Assembly: GCF_004114955.1 (NCBI RefSeq)
Contig: NZ_CP030053.1
Span: forward strand, 2,852,001-2,916,000
Source of the DNA: Bradyrhizobium guangzhouense
Lineage (GTDB): Bacteria; Pseudomonadota; Alphaproteobacteria; Rhizobiales; Xanthobacteraceae
Direction: 5' to 3'
DNA: 64,000 nucleotides
Positions within the stretch are counted from its first letter, which is position 1, and every line of letters begins with the position of its first letter. Below are positions 26,807 through 34,734 of this stretch, in pieces. The notes beneath the pieces are model-generated. The model saw only the letters and a list, made by a program, of their open reading frames with translations. It was not told the origin of the DNA and searched no databases. The position numbers and the translations under genes are program-made.

Positions 26807-26981
26807 GCTTCCCGCTCCCGTAAAGCGCGTTAACGGCGTCATGGGCCGAGCGGTTCCGGATTGATCACGGGGCCGTGATAGGTGCCTGGTTACGGGGAGG
26901 GGATCGCCGGGGCTTGAGTCCTTAACGAGTCCTGAATCGCCAGAAAAAGAAACCGTGGGACTCGTTTGGCGGAATCAGCGG

Positions 26982-27101
26982 ATGTTTCCGGCCATGACGA
27001 CCGACCTAAAAACCTGCTGTGGGCATATGCTGCTGCCGCTGACGCTGGCACTGATCGGCGCATGCGCAGCCAATCTCTGGCTGGTTTGGTCCTGGTTGTA
27101 G
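26982..27101 (+). CDS. possible 39-residue membrane peptide
   Basis: ATG 26982 (or in-frame ATG 26994) opens a short frame with one hydrophobic stretch (MLLPLTLALIGACAANLWLV) and ends WSWL. It fills a gap between two convergent genes. Ribosome site is weak (GCGG directly upstream). Possible single-span small membrane protein; expression is unproven. Confidence 0.35.
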   Translation: MFPAMTTDLKTCCGHMLLPLTLALIGACAANLWLVWSWL

Positions 27102-27116
27102 GCGGGTGGCCCGGCC

Positions 27117-27518
27117 CTATTTGCGAGCCGTGGGCGGCGCGCCAGCATCGCGGATGGCCGCGCGTAGCTTCGTCATTGTGGCAGCACAATATTCCTCACG
27201 CTCGCGCTCGAACCGCTCCTGATGCTTCCTGAAATTGGCGATGCGGGCCTGCATCTCGCTGCGGAAGTCGCCACCCATTCGCGGTGGGGGTACGGGCAAC
27301 GGCAAGGGCTGGGGCGCCGTGGCGACCTGCGGCGGCGGATCGGCCTGCGCCGGTTCGAGCGTCACGGTCACGGCCCGGACGGCGACGACCTCCGCGGCCA
27401 GGACCGGAGGAGCTGCCGCGGTATCCAGCTGAGGGAAATCGTCCTTCTTGCCGGCAACCGATTGCACGAAGGCCAGCGTCTGCGCGATCAGAGCGTCGCG
27501 CTCCCTGATCCACTTCAT
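27117..27518 (-). CDS. hypothetical Pro/Ala-rich protein
   Basis: A 133-residue protein beginning MKWIRERDALIAQTLAFVQSVAG, a helix, then a long Pro/Val-rich linker (about 40-90), then a charged helix (MQARIANFRKHQERFEREREEY) that may form a coiled coil. No signal or membrane span. GGGTGG lies 9 nt before ATG 27518. No known family recognised. Confidence 0.65.
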   Translation of the reverse strand: MKWIRERDALIAQTLAFVQSVAGKKDDFPQLDTAAAPPVLAAEVVAVRAVTVTLEPAQADPPPQVATAPQPLPLPVPPPRMGGDFRSEMQARIANFRKHQERFEREREEYCAATMTKLRAAIRDAGAPPTARK

Positions 27519-27624
27519 GATCCACCACCCTGTTAAAGCCATTCCACCAAAGCCGGGAGGCCGAATCAAGAAGGTTGCGCGTCAGGGGATTGCATATTTT
27601 TCCCGGTCGCCTGACATTGGGCGG

Positions 27625-27792
27625 ATGGATTCCAGGGCCGACCCGTCGGACGAGGTGCAGGGCCTGCGGCTTGTGCGCGCCTTCCTGTTGCTGCCGCCCG
27701 AGAAGCGGGCGCAGGTGATTGCGTTCGTCGAGGATCTGGTGCGCGCCCATACCCAACCAGAGGACGCCCGCGAGGTATCCCCCGATCGCTAG
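27625..27792 (+). CDS. small helical protein
   Basis: A 55-residue protein with the helix LRLVRAFLLLPPEKRAQVIAF followed by VEDLVRA. This pattern also occurs at the C-terminus of small phage-repressor-like regulators, where it mediates dimerisation, but no DNA-binding part is present. GGGCGG is just upstream of ATG 27625. Its end overlaps the end of the next minus-strand gene by 4 bp. Confidence 0.5.
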   Translation: MDSRADPSDEVQGLRLVRAFLLLPPEKRAQVIAFVEDLVRAHTQPEDAREVSPDR

Positions 27793-28007
27793 CGCTGGCT
27801 CGGATTGACATTCGGCACGAAGGGGGCGCCGACCACCCGGACGGGCGTCGGGCTTGCGCTCTCGATCGGCCTGCCGTCTGCAACCTGCTTTTCCGGAGCC
27901 CGCCCCAGCACAGGCTCGAGGACCGCAAGCGCGCCTGCCACGACACCACAGCACAGCGTGACCGTCGCCAGCAGGACCATGTTTCGATTGTCTTCTCTGA
28001 TCCGCAT
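27789..28007 (-). CDS. small single-span membrane protein
   Basis: A 72-residue protein: short basic N-terminus (MRIREDNRN), one membrane segment (MVLLATVTLCCGVVAGALAVL), then a Pro-rich periplasmic tail ending NPSQR. ATG 28007 has no strong ribosome site, so the start is uncertain. Function unknown. Confidence 0.5.
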   Translation of the reverse strand: MRIREDNRNMVLLATVTLCCGVVAGALAVLEPVLGRAPEKQVADGRPIESASPTPVRVVGAPFVPNVNPSQR

Positions 28008-28390
28008 GGGTCGAAAACAAGCAAGCCCCGGGATTGGTTCCGAGCGCGCTAGGGGGGCAGGGCTGCCTGACATGTGAGGAAAGCTTGCACGAAGTGCGCG
28101 CGGCCTGATCCCGCGCGATGTCCACGGTCCTGCGGCCTCGTGCCGCCGGCTCCTCGCAGATCCTATTGCAGCAAGAATGCCATCGCGATCACGAACAGGA
28201 AGGGCGTCGCAACGACGGCCGCGACGGCTCCTGCGATGGTTTTAGCGCTTTCGTGATTGGTATGAGAGGACCTGCGATACGCATGTTATCTCAAGCTGCA
28301 CTCCAGTCCAATCTCTGGTGGTCAGGTTTCGGATCGATGCCTCGCGCGTATAGTATGCTTGCGACGGAATCTTGACGCGAGTCCCATTCG
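28008..28390. other. 383-bp gap with a start-less membrane ORF
   Basis: On the minus strand 28163-28285 encodes a peptide ending TIAGAVAAVVATPFLFVIAM then AFLLQ before a stop, which looks like a small membrane protein, but no ATG, GTG or TTG exists upstream of the hydrophobic part in frame. It may be decayed. No other feature is seen. Confidence 0.35.
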
Positions 28391-29095
28391 ATGATCTCCC
28401 ATCGCCCCGCCGTGCTTGCCCATGAGCGGTTCGTTGCCGACCGCGAAAATCTTGCAGGCCTCGATCTCGCCGCGCGCTTTGAGAGGATCGAGCGGACCAA
28501 CCTTTGGGGAGCGGCGACGTCGGTTTCGGGCCTCGGGTCGGAGGATGTTGCCACCGCCGCGATCCGCGAAGCACTGCCCGGCCTGTTGCTTCGTCTGGGC
28601 GCGCGTTCACTTCTCGACGCGCCCTGCGGCGATGCCGGCTGGATCGGTGGCATGCGCCTCGACGTCGACTATACCGGCATCGATATCGTGCCGTCGCTGA
28701 TCGCGGCCAACAGCGCGCGCGTGGCGCGAGGCGAATTGCGGGGCCGCTTTCTCGTCGCCGACATCACGCGCGATCACCTGCCGCGCTGTGATCTGATCTT
28801 GTGCCGCGACTGTCTCGTGCATCTGAGCTTCCGGAACATCGCATGCGCCCTTGCCCGCTTTCGTGCCAGCAGCGCGCAATTCCTGCTGGTCACGACGTTT
28901 CCGGAGTGGGAGGATAACGGCGATTGCGAGGACGGCGATTGGCGCGCGCTCAACATGACGAAGCCGCCGTTCGGCTGGCCGCCCCCGCGCGAATTGATCA
29001 ACGAGCGCTGCGACGAGGGTGGTGGCGGCTGGCGCGACAAGAGCCTCGGACTCTGGCGGCTGGATGAGTTGCCGAAGGGTGCTGAGCACGCCTGA
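28391..29095 (+). CDS. class I SAM-dependent methyltransferase
   Basis: A 234-residue soluble protein. LLDAPCGDAGWIGGM is the Gly-rich SAM-binding motif I, TGIDIVPSLI gives the acidic residue after strand 2, and ADITRDHLPRCDLILCRDCLVHLS matches motifs II-III. The target cannot be deduced. Beyond the Rossmann core a Cys/Gly-rich stretch (NERCDEGGGGW) is unusual but not diagnostic. It is followed 67 bp later by a GFA-family gene on the same strand. Confidence 0.85.
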   Translation: MISHRPAVLAHERFVADRENLAGLDLAARFERIERTNLWGAATSVSGLGSEDVATAAIREALPGLLLRLGARSLLDAPCGDAGWIGGMRLDVDYTGIDIVPSLIAANSARVARGELRGRFLVADITRDHLPRCDLILCRDCLVHLSFRNIACALARFRASSAQFLLVTTFPEWEDNGDCEDGDWRALNMTKPPFGWPPPRELINERCDEGGGGWRDKSLGLWRLDELPKGAEHA

Positions 29096-29162
29096 GACGG
29101 TCCGGCCATCGTCGCCGCGACCTGACACACATATCAAAACAATCGACGAAGGAGGGGAGTCA

Positions 29163-29582
29163 ATGATCGACGCCAGATGCAGTTGTGGCGCGCTTGCGCT
29201 GTCGCTTCCGGGACCGACCAAATTGGTCGCGGCCTGTCACTGTCTCGAATGCCAGCGGCGGACCGGCGCGCCGTTCGGTGTCGGCGCCTTCTACCCGGTC
29301 GAAGCCGTCAAGATCTCGGGAGCGCCGAAGGAGTATGCTCGCGCCGGCGAGAGCGGCGGCAAGGTCCGCTGCTATTTTTGCCCCGAGTGCGGCTCGACGG
29401 TTTTTTGGAGGCCCGACAAGTTTCCGGCGATGATCGGCGTCGCCGTGGGCGCCATCGCCGACCCGAATTTCCCGGCGCCATCAAAATCGGTGTTCGAGCG
29501 GTCAAAGCATGCATGGGTCGACATCACGGGCAAGGACGTCGAGCACCTGCAACACGGCAGCATACCGAAGACTTCAAGCTGA
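29163..29582 (+). CDS. GFA family (CENP-V-like) zinc protein
   Basis: A 139-residue protein with the zinc-binding pattern of the glutathione-dependent formaldehyde-activating family: C6/C8 in ARCSCGA, C25/C27/C30 in AACHCLECQR, and later CYFCPECGS. The GFA name comes from Gfa of Paracoccus, but most members have no proven activity. A strong site (GGAGGGGAG) lies 4 nt before ATG 29163. Soluble and short, normal for the family. Confidence 0.88.
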   Translation: MIDARCSCGALALSLPGPTKLVAACHCLECQRRTGAPFGVGAFYPVEAVKISGAPKEYARAGESGGKVRCYFCPECGSTVFWRPDKFPAMIGVAVGAIADPNFPAPSKSVFERSKHAWVDITGKDVEHLQHGSIPKTSS

Positions 29583-29599
29583 GGGATGCGCATCGGCGC

Positions 29600-29674
29600 T
29601 GGTGCCGGCTGAGGGGATTGAACCCCCGACCTTCGGTTTACAAAACCGCTGCTCTACCGCTGAGCTAAGCCGGC
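29600..29674 (-). tRNA. tRNA-Thr (TGT)
   Basis: Minus-strand cloverleaf: acceptor GCCGGCT pairs with AGCCGGC, D arm GCTC/GAGC, anticodon arm GCGGT-TTTGTAA-ACCGA with anticodon TGT, T arm GGGGG-TTCAATC-CCCTC (one G-T pair), discriminator A and an encoded CCA at 29600-29602. It reads threonine ACA codons. Length is 75 nt with CCA. Confidence 0.96.
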
Positions 29675-29793
29675 GACGCGCTTGAGGAAGCGGGCAGGGG
29701 CCGGCCTCTGCCGGGCCGCCCGTCCGCGCGTCGCAATACCAGACTTGTTTGACAAGTGCCAGAACCCGCGGCGGCGTTTTACCCGGCGCGAAA

Positions 29794-29818
29794 CAGGCGG
29801 CCCCCCGGGGGCCGCCTG
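29794..29818 (-). terminator. GC-rich palindrome, probable terminator
   Basis: A 25-bp almost perfect palindrome with 12-bp arms (CAGGCGGCCCCC and its complement) 25 bp past the stop of the following minus-strand gene. In the minus direction it is followed by TTTCGC, a weak T-run. It separates that gene from tRNA-Thr. Confidence 0.65.
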
Positions 29819-29842
29819 AAGCGTTTCGCCTGACATCAGGCC

Positions 29843-30295
29843 CTACTGGCAGAGATGCTGCCGGCCGTCTTCGCCCTTGAACCAGGTGCCGGGTCTGCAC
29901 ACGATGCCATTGCGGGCGGCATAGGCGTTCCAGTCGCCGTACCAGCCGGGTCCCCCGCGATCATAGCTCGCGTAGGAATTGTCCCAGCCCTGGAGCGGGG
30001 CAGTGGCGACCGCTGCTGCGGTGCCGACGGCCGCGCCGGCCACCGCGCCCGCGGTGTCGAGCGGCCAGAACCCCGATTGTGTTCCCTCATCCGGATTCAT
30101 CTGCCGACGCGCCATGTGCCGGCGGCGATAGGCGCGGTCGTTGGCGGAATAGCCGGGACCGACAGTCTGGCAGCTGGGATCCTGGAAGAGACCTGCGCAG
30201 CGGGCCGCATTGTCAGCCGTAGTTTGCGCCAGGGCTGGCGTTGCCAGCGCAGACGCGACGATCGCGGCCAAGCCTACTAGCTTCAGGCTCGTCAT
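29843..30295 (-). CDS. exported protein of unknown function
   Basis: A 150-residue protein with signal (LVGLAAIVASALATPALAQ). The mature part has a Cys pair near RCAGLFQDPSC, a Gly/Ala hydrophobic stretch (AGAVAGAAVGTAAAVATAP) like a glycine-zipper, and a C-terminal segment with CRPGTWFKGEDGRQHLCQ that may hold a second disulfide. GAGGAAG precedes ATG 30295. Probably periplasmic or cell-surface; function not recognised. Confidence 0.78.
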   Translation of the reverse strand: MTSLKLVGLAAIVASALATPALAQTTADNAARCAGLFQDPSCQTVGPGYSANDRAYRRRHMARRQMNPDEGTQSGFWPLDTAGAVAGAAVGTAAAVATAPLQGWDNSYASYDRGGPGWYGDWNAYAARNGIVCRPGTWFKGEDGRQHLCQ

Positions 30296-30597
30296 GGCAC
30301 TTCCTCCACATTGTTGAGATCAGTGCTAAGTGCGACCTTCGGTCGTCGTTCCGCGCCTTTTTCGCAGCTTCTGTCACATCGACGTGAGCGCGCCCAGGAT
30401 GTGCAATCCATGCCGCGCAACTGCAGGCCACCGGTGCCGCGATGCCGTTTCGCGTTAACACTTCGCTAGTGCGCCTCGCCGCATTTGAGCAGCGCGAGAT
30501 CCTTACGCGTTAGGCTTACCTGAATTTGGTCAGCTGTCCTTAACCCTCTCTACGTTGCGATCGGATAGTTTGCGGTCCGGATCACCGGGACTCTTCC
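30296..30597. other. 302-bp intergenic region
   Basis: Divergent genes flank it, so promoters for both are expected. It is less GC-rich around 30450-30560, with GTTAACACTTCGC and TCCTTAACCC, but no paired box or hairpin convincing enough to name. Confidence 0.4.
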
Positions 30598-31083
30598 ATG
30601 CGCGCATCCGCGCTCGCAATGTTTCTGATCGGACTGCCCGCGACGGCCTTTGCCGGCGGCGGCTTCGATATCGTCGTGCCCGGCCGTCCCGGCGTGCCCA
30701 TCATCATCGACAATATCGATGCGTCCTACGCCGTGGTCGAAGGTGTCTGGGGCCTCGGCAAGAACGTCCAGGTGCAGCCCACGATCTATGGCGGGGTGTA
30801 CGTCCCGGATCGGCAGCCCGACAATGTCGGCCATTATTATCCGAGCATGGGCTTGCAGCCCGGCTACGGCCGCCTCGAGGTCGAGCCGCCCGTGAACCGC
30901 AAATTGCCGAAGCCGGCGGAGACCTACCACCAAAGCTGGGGCGCATCGTCCGCGCCGCTGCCGCCGCAAATGGATGTGCCGGTCAACCCGCCGCCGGTGA
31001 TCCTGGCGCCCGAGATCAACGACCAGCCGCGGCCACCACGGCCACGGCCGCGCACAGGAATGCCCGGCAGGCCGCCGGGTTAA
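30598..31083 (+). CDS. exported Pro-rich protein
   Basis: A 161-residue protein: signal MRASALAMFLIGLPATAFA, then a beta-type domain (FDIVVPGRPGVPIIIDNID, NVQVQPTIYGGVYVPD), then a Pro/Arg-rich tail (PRPPRPRPRTGMPGRPPG). Likely periplasmic or surface. The next gene on the same strand encodes another exported, Tyr/Gly-rich protein 44 bp later, and the two may be co-transcribed. No known family. Confidence 0.75.
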   Translation: MRASALAMFLIGLPATAFAGGGFDIVVPGRPGVPIIIDNIDASYAVVEGVWGLGKNVQVQPTIYGGVYVPDRQPDNVGHYYPSMGLQPGYGRLEVEPPVNRKLPKPAETYHQSWGASSAPLPPQMDVPVNPPPVILAPEINDQPRPPRPRPRTGMPGRPPG

Positions 31084-31127
31084 GAAACGTCAGAATCCAA
31101 CAAGACGGAAATCAACAGGAGAGAGTA

Positions 31128-31622
31128 ATGCGTCAGATGATTTCGGGACTGGTCGCGGCGGCTGCCGTGATGTTTGTGGGCGCTGCGCCCGCCATGGCCT
31201 GCGGCTTTAACCCGTGCCAGCCGGTTGCGCCGGTCTATTCCGGCTGCAACACCGGCTGCGGCGGCTATGGCTACGGCGCTGCTTACGGTTACGGCTATGA
31301 GCGCCTCGCCGAGCCGACCTCGCAGTACTACTACGTCAACCAGGGCCCGACCTACACCGGTCCGGGCGCCTTCGCGCCGTATCCGACCTACCAGGAAGAC
31401 GCGGTCGTCGCCCCCGCCAATTACGGCTATGGCTATCGCGCCGCTGCCGTTGCACCGTACGCCTATCATCACCGTCCGTACTACCGTCCGTATCGCTACG
31501 GCTACGGCCCGCGCTACGGCTATCTGCCGCGTCCGCATTACGGCTACGGTCCGCGCTATGGCTACGCGCACCGCTACGCGCCGTACTATGGCGGCCATCG
31601 CGTGCTGCGCCGCTATTACTGA
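31128..31622 (+). CDS. exported Tyr/Gly-rich repeat protein
   Basis: A 164-residue protein: signal MRQMISGLVAAAAVMFVGAA then AMAC, a Cys-containing part (CGFNPCQPVAPVYSGCNTGC), then a low-complexity Tyr/Gly/Arg/His region built on YGYGPRYGY-type units and ending HRVLRRYY. AGGAGAGAG lies 3-10 nt before the ATG. Such sequences suggest an adhesive, structural or metal-binding surface protein, but that is inference. A hairpin terminator follows. Confidence 0.8.
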   Translation: MRQMISGLVAAAAVMFVGAAPAMACGFNPCQPVAPVYSGCNTGCGGYGYGAAYGYGYERLAEPTSQYYYVNQGPTYTGPGAFAPYPTYQEDAVVAPANYGYGYRAAAVAPYAYHHRPYYRPYRYGYGPRYGYLPRPHYGYGPRYGYAHRYAPYYGGHRVLRRYY

Positions 31623-31644
31623 TCTCTGATCTGTCGAGGTGATG

Positions 31645-31678
31645 AAGCGCTCGTCCGCGTCATGCGGGCGAGCGTTTC
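31645..31678 (+). terminator. hairpin terminator
   Basis: A 14-bp stem with two G-T/mismatch positions (AAGCGCTCGTCCGC against GCGGGCGAGCGTTT) and a 5-nt loop, 22 bp after the Tyr/Gly-rich gene. A T-rich section (TTGTTATTTTG) follows some 12 nt later. Confidence 0.65.
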
Positions 31679-31744
31679 GTCGTTCAGCTTGTTATTTTGA
31701 CGCGTTTTCTTGACGCGAACCGGGATCCACTTGGCTCGAAAACG

Positions 31745-32575
31745 CTATCTCTTCATCAGGCCCAGCCTGACAGCACCGACATAAAGCGAGAGCACGGCCG
31801 CGTTCGAGACGTTGAGGCTCTTGATCTCGCCGGGCATGTCGAGTCGCGCCACGACGCTGCAGGTCTCGCGCGTCAATTGCCTGAGGCCCTTGCCCTCGGC
31901 GCCGAGCACCAAAGCGAGCGGCTCGCGCAACGTCACCTCGGAGAGATCCTCGCTGCCTTCGCTGTCGAGGCCGACGGTCTGGAAGCCGCGCTCGTTCAGG
32001 GCGGTCAGCGCACGCGCGAGGTTCTGCACTGATACCATGGGTACCAGCTCCAGCGCGCCGGAGGCGGCCTTGGCGAGCACGCCCGTCGCTTCGGGACTGT
32101 GGCGCGCAGTGGTCACGATCGCCTTGACCGCGAACGCCGCGGCCGAGCGCAGGATCGCGCCGACATTGTGCGGATCGGTGATCTGGTCGAGCACCAGCAC
32201 CATGCCTTCCTGCTTCAAGGTCTCGATGTCGGGCGAGGGCAGGGGATCGGCCTCGGCGAGCAGCCCCTGATGAACGGCGTCGGGCGAGAGCAGGCGGTCG
32301 ATCTCCTGGGGACGTACGATCTCGGGCGCAACAGGGGTTTGGATGTTTTCATCCGCCAGGCGCCGTGCGGCGTTCTCGGTCAGCGTCAGCTTGCGGATCC
32401 GCCGCTGCGGGTTGGCGAGCGCCATGGTGACGGTGTGCCAGCCATAGAGGATGACGGGCCCGTCACCATGCGAATCGCGCTCGCGCCAGGCCGGCCGGCC
32501 AGCCGATTTTCCGGGCCTGTTGAATGGCTTAGACCCCCCGCGGGGGCCCTTGGGGACGAATTTTCGATCCTTCAT
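31745..32575 (-). CDS. rlmB: 23S rRNA (guanosine-2'-O-)-methyltransferase RlmB
   Basis: A 276-residue SPOUT-class methyltransferase. After a basic disordered N-terminus (FVPKGPRGGSKPFN) come the substrate-binding L30e-like domain (ILYGWHTVTMALANP) and the knotted catalytic domain with all three motifs: DQITDPHNVGAILRSAAAF, LVLGAEGKGLRQLT and LNVSNAAVLSLY. The family methylates G2251 of 23S rRNA or tRNA G18; RlmB is the better fit because of the N-terminal domain. The start at 32575 is likely but has only a weak ribosome site; 32611 is possible. Confidence 0.9.
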   Translation of the reverse strand: MKDRKFVPKGPRGGSKPFNRPGKSAGRPAWRERDSHGDGPVILYGWHTVTMALANPQRRIRKLTLTENAARRLADENIQTPVAPEIVRPQEIDRLLSPDAVHQGLLAEADPLPSPDIETLKQEGMVLVLDQITDPHNVGAILRSAAAFAVKAIVTTARHSPEATGVLAKAASGALELVPMVSVQNLARALTALNERGFQTVGLDSEGSEDLSEVTLREPLALVLGAEGKGLRQLTRETCSVVARLDMPGEIKSLNVSNAAVLSLYVGAVRLGLMKR

Positions 32576-32782
32576 GGGCTCGCTTGTGTCACGGGTCCCC
32601 GAATATGGCAATTTGGGTGGCTTCAGGGGCGATTTTAGCTGTTCGCCTCGGTTGACTTTGCCCCACAGCTTCGCCCATAAACGCGCCCGGTCGCGCCCCC
32701 ATCCGGGCTGTCGCGGCCTTCACGTTCCATGGCCGTCTTCGGTCCGCCGGCAAGGTCCGGCCCGATTGTGCTGCCGTCGAGC

Positions 32783-32868
32783 GGGGGAGTGTCCCGAGTG
32801 GCAAAGGGAGCTGACTGTAAATCAGCCGCCTCATGGCTTCGCAGGTTCGAGTCCTGCCTCCCCCACCA
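32783..32868 (+). tRNA. tRNA-Tyr (GTA)
   Basis: Class II cloverleaf with long variable arm: acceptor GGGGGAG/CTCCCCC, anticodon arm GCTGA-CTGTAAA-TCAGC with anticodon GTA, variable arm GCCTCATGGCTTC, T arm GCAGG-TTCGAGT-CCTGC, then ACCA. Length 86 nt including CCA. It lies head to head with rlmB. Confidence 0.96.
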
Positions 32869-32941
32869 GCCTTCGCTCGCTTCGCGAGCTACGGCTGGGC
32901 AAGCCAGCCAAAGTTATCAATACGCGAAGCGAGCGAAGGCT
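32868..32941. repeat. 19-bp inverted repeat after tRNA-Tyr
   Basis: AGCCTTCGCTCGCTTCGCG at 32868-32886 has its exact complement at 32923-32941, enclosing a 36-nt loop that itself pairs (GGCTGGC/GCCAGCC type). It begins at the last base of the tRNA. It may terminate or process the tRNA transcript, or be a mobile palindrome. Confidence 0.75.
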
Positions 32942-32995
32942 GTCGCGCCGTAGCCCAAAGGGCGTAGGCGGACTGTATCCAAGTACAACTCCCCA

Positions 32996-33526
32996 TCATC
33001 TGTCGCGGGATCCGTCCGCGTTCCACGCGAGCTCCGTATAGAGCGGCATCTCCGCCACCTCCGCAAATCCAAGACGCAGATAGAGCCGCAGTGCCGCGGC
33101 GTTGTTGGACGCCACCTTGAGGCGGATCTCGCGGTTTGTCTGCCGCGCTTCCTCCATGAGGGACTGCATGATCGCCGTGCCGATGCCGCGGCCGCGCATC
33201 TCCGGCATGATTGCCCAATCGACGATCGCGATATGATGGCCGGCACGATCGGTGATCAGCCGTCCGATCGCGGATCCCTCGCGTTCGATGATGTCGAAGC
33301 GCGCGCCGGGGAAGTTGGTGCGATAGGTCATCGTCTGACCGCGGTACTGGATGCGCATCAATTGCTCATGCGCGACAGGCTCGATCGGCATTAACGCCAA
33401 TTCCGCAGCACGCGATTGGCAGAACAGTGCGAAACGAAAGTCGTTATCCGCATCCTGCTCCGGACGCAGGCGCAAATCGCCTGCCGGTGAGGCGATCGCG
33501 ATGACGGCATGCGACGGATCATTCAT
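32996..33526 (-). CDS. GNAT family N-acetyltransferase
   Basis: A 176-residue acetyltransferase. LRPEQDADNDFRFALF opens the domain; AIVDWAIMPEMRGRGIGTAIM contains motif A with the R-G-R-G-I-G acetyl-CoA pyrophosphate loop, and VASNNAAALRLYLRLGFAEV is motif B. It is the third gene of an operon: its ATG overlaps the stop of the sulfotransferase-like gene by 4 bp (ATGA), so translation is coupled. The acetyl acceptor is unknown; the context suggests a protein or peptide target shared with the two upstream enzymes, which is inference. Confidence 0.88.
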   Translation of the reverse strand: MNDPSHAVIAIASPAGDLRLRPEQDADNDFRFALFCQSRAAELALMPIEPVAHEQLMRIQYRGQTMTYRTNFPGARFDIIEREGSAIGRLITDRAGHHIAIVDWAIMPEMRGRGIGTAIMQSLMEEARQTNREIRLKVASNNAAALRLYLRLGFAEVAEMPLYTELAWNADGSRDR

Positions 33527-34716
33527 GGTCGTGCGGGCTCAACGATCCCGCGATCGTCACGCATGGTGGCGCGGAGCGCCTCGAGCCTGGCGTGGAGGGC
33601 GCTGAGCCGGCTGGCCGCACGCACGATCGCCGGCGTCGCCGCCTCGCGCTTGGCGATGCTATCGCCGGCGAACGGCCGGTCAGGGGTCTTGGCGTCGTAT
33701 TGGCCGACATGGGCCATCGCGGCGCGGTCGGCGGCGCTGCAGTGGATGCCAAAATGCGGCAGCACATCGGTCCAGATGGCCTCCGGCAGACCCGTGTAAT
33801 TCACCAAGAGGCTCGCGCCGTGAGCATGGTTCTGCAGAGCGCTCTCGCCAATCCGGCCGAGAACATGCCCGCAATAAGCGTCGAGATTTGGCGCTGCCTC
33901 TGGCGGCTCCCCGAAGACATCGCCGAGCAATCCCGGCACCATGTGCATGCCGCGCCTCCTGGAATGCGAAACCAGAATTTCGACCGGCTCGCGATACAGG
34001 AAAATCCACGGCGTATCGGGGAAGGCGCGACGAAACAGCGGCAGCGCGAGCGTGTGCCAGCTGTCGAGCTTGACGAAGAGATGCTGCTGTTCACTGGATC
34101 GCGCCTGGCCGAGCGCGCCGACCATCGTGCGCAGCATTGCAACCTGTTGGTCTTCGGTCAGATCGGGGGATGGGCGCCGCGCCTGCACGACCGCATCGAT
34201 CGGCTCCGCTTCCGAGATGACGACGTGGCGCGGGCTCGCCGCCAGCATCTGCGACACCAGCGTCGAACCGCAACGGGACATGTGGAAGATGAAGCCGCTC
34301 GGCGCCAGCTGCAAATGCTGCGGCTGCGCCTCAGTGAGCGCGTCGAACGGCGTTGCATACCGGAACAGACGGTTGAACGGCTTGCTGCACCATCGGACGA
34401 CACTCTGTTCGAAGAACGGCTCCCGGAACGGCTCGGGCCCGACATAGGCCCAGTCGAGCCAAAGCGCCCGTTCGTGCCATTGTGTCCGGACCGGGAGCCA
34501 GCCACGCGGGGGCAGTCGGACGTGGTTCGATGCCGGGATCTGCCGGCCACTCTCGAGCGCCGCAGCGACCTCCAAAGCATTGAGATCGATGCCATGGTCT
34601 CGCGCCATTGAGACGGTGGTCGCAATGAATGAAGCGGGATCGTCGGGTTGATTGAGACGCTCCTGGAGCGTCGGGTCGGCTTCCATCATCGCGCGGAAGC
34701 GCTCGAGCGACAGCAT
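33523..34716 (-). CDS. sulfotransferase-like enzyme with Nif11-like N-terminus
   Basis: A 397-residue two-part protein. Residues 1-58 (SLERFRAMMEADPTLQERL, then HGIDLNALEVAAAL) resemble the Nif11 domain best known as the leader part of some peptide natural products. The remainder is sulfotransferase-like: FHMSRCGSTLVSQML at 144-158 fits the 5'-phosphosulfate loop and YREPVEILVSHSRRR near 241 the 3'-phosphate motif of PAPS enzymes. A linker with WAYVGPEPFREPFF joins them. A fused Nif11-like part on a modifying enzyme might recruit a substrate. It follows the beta-hydroxylase gene by 18 bp and overlaps the GNAT gene. Confidence 0.78.
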   Translation of the reverse strand: MLSLERFRAMMEADPTLQERLNQPDDPASFIATTVSMARDHGIDLNALEVAAALESGRQIPASNHVRLPPRGWLPVRTQWHERALWLDWAYVGPEPFREPFFEQSVVRWCSKPFNRLFRYATPFDALTEAQPQHLQLAPSGFIFHMSRCGSTLVSQMLAASPRHVVISEAEPIDAVVQARRPSPDLTEDQQVAMLRTMVGALGQARSSEQQHLFVKLDSWHTLALPLFRRAFPDTPWIFLYREPVEILVSHSRRRGMHMVPGLLGDVFGEPPEAAPNLDAYCGHVLGRIGESALQNHAHGASLLVNYTGLPEAIWTDVLPHFGIHCSAADRAAMAHVGQYDAKTPDRPFAGDSIAKREAATPAIVRAASRLSALHARLEALRATMRDDRGIVEPARP

Positions 34717-34734
34717 TCTGCTTCTATCCTTGTT

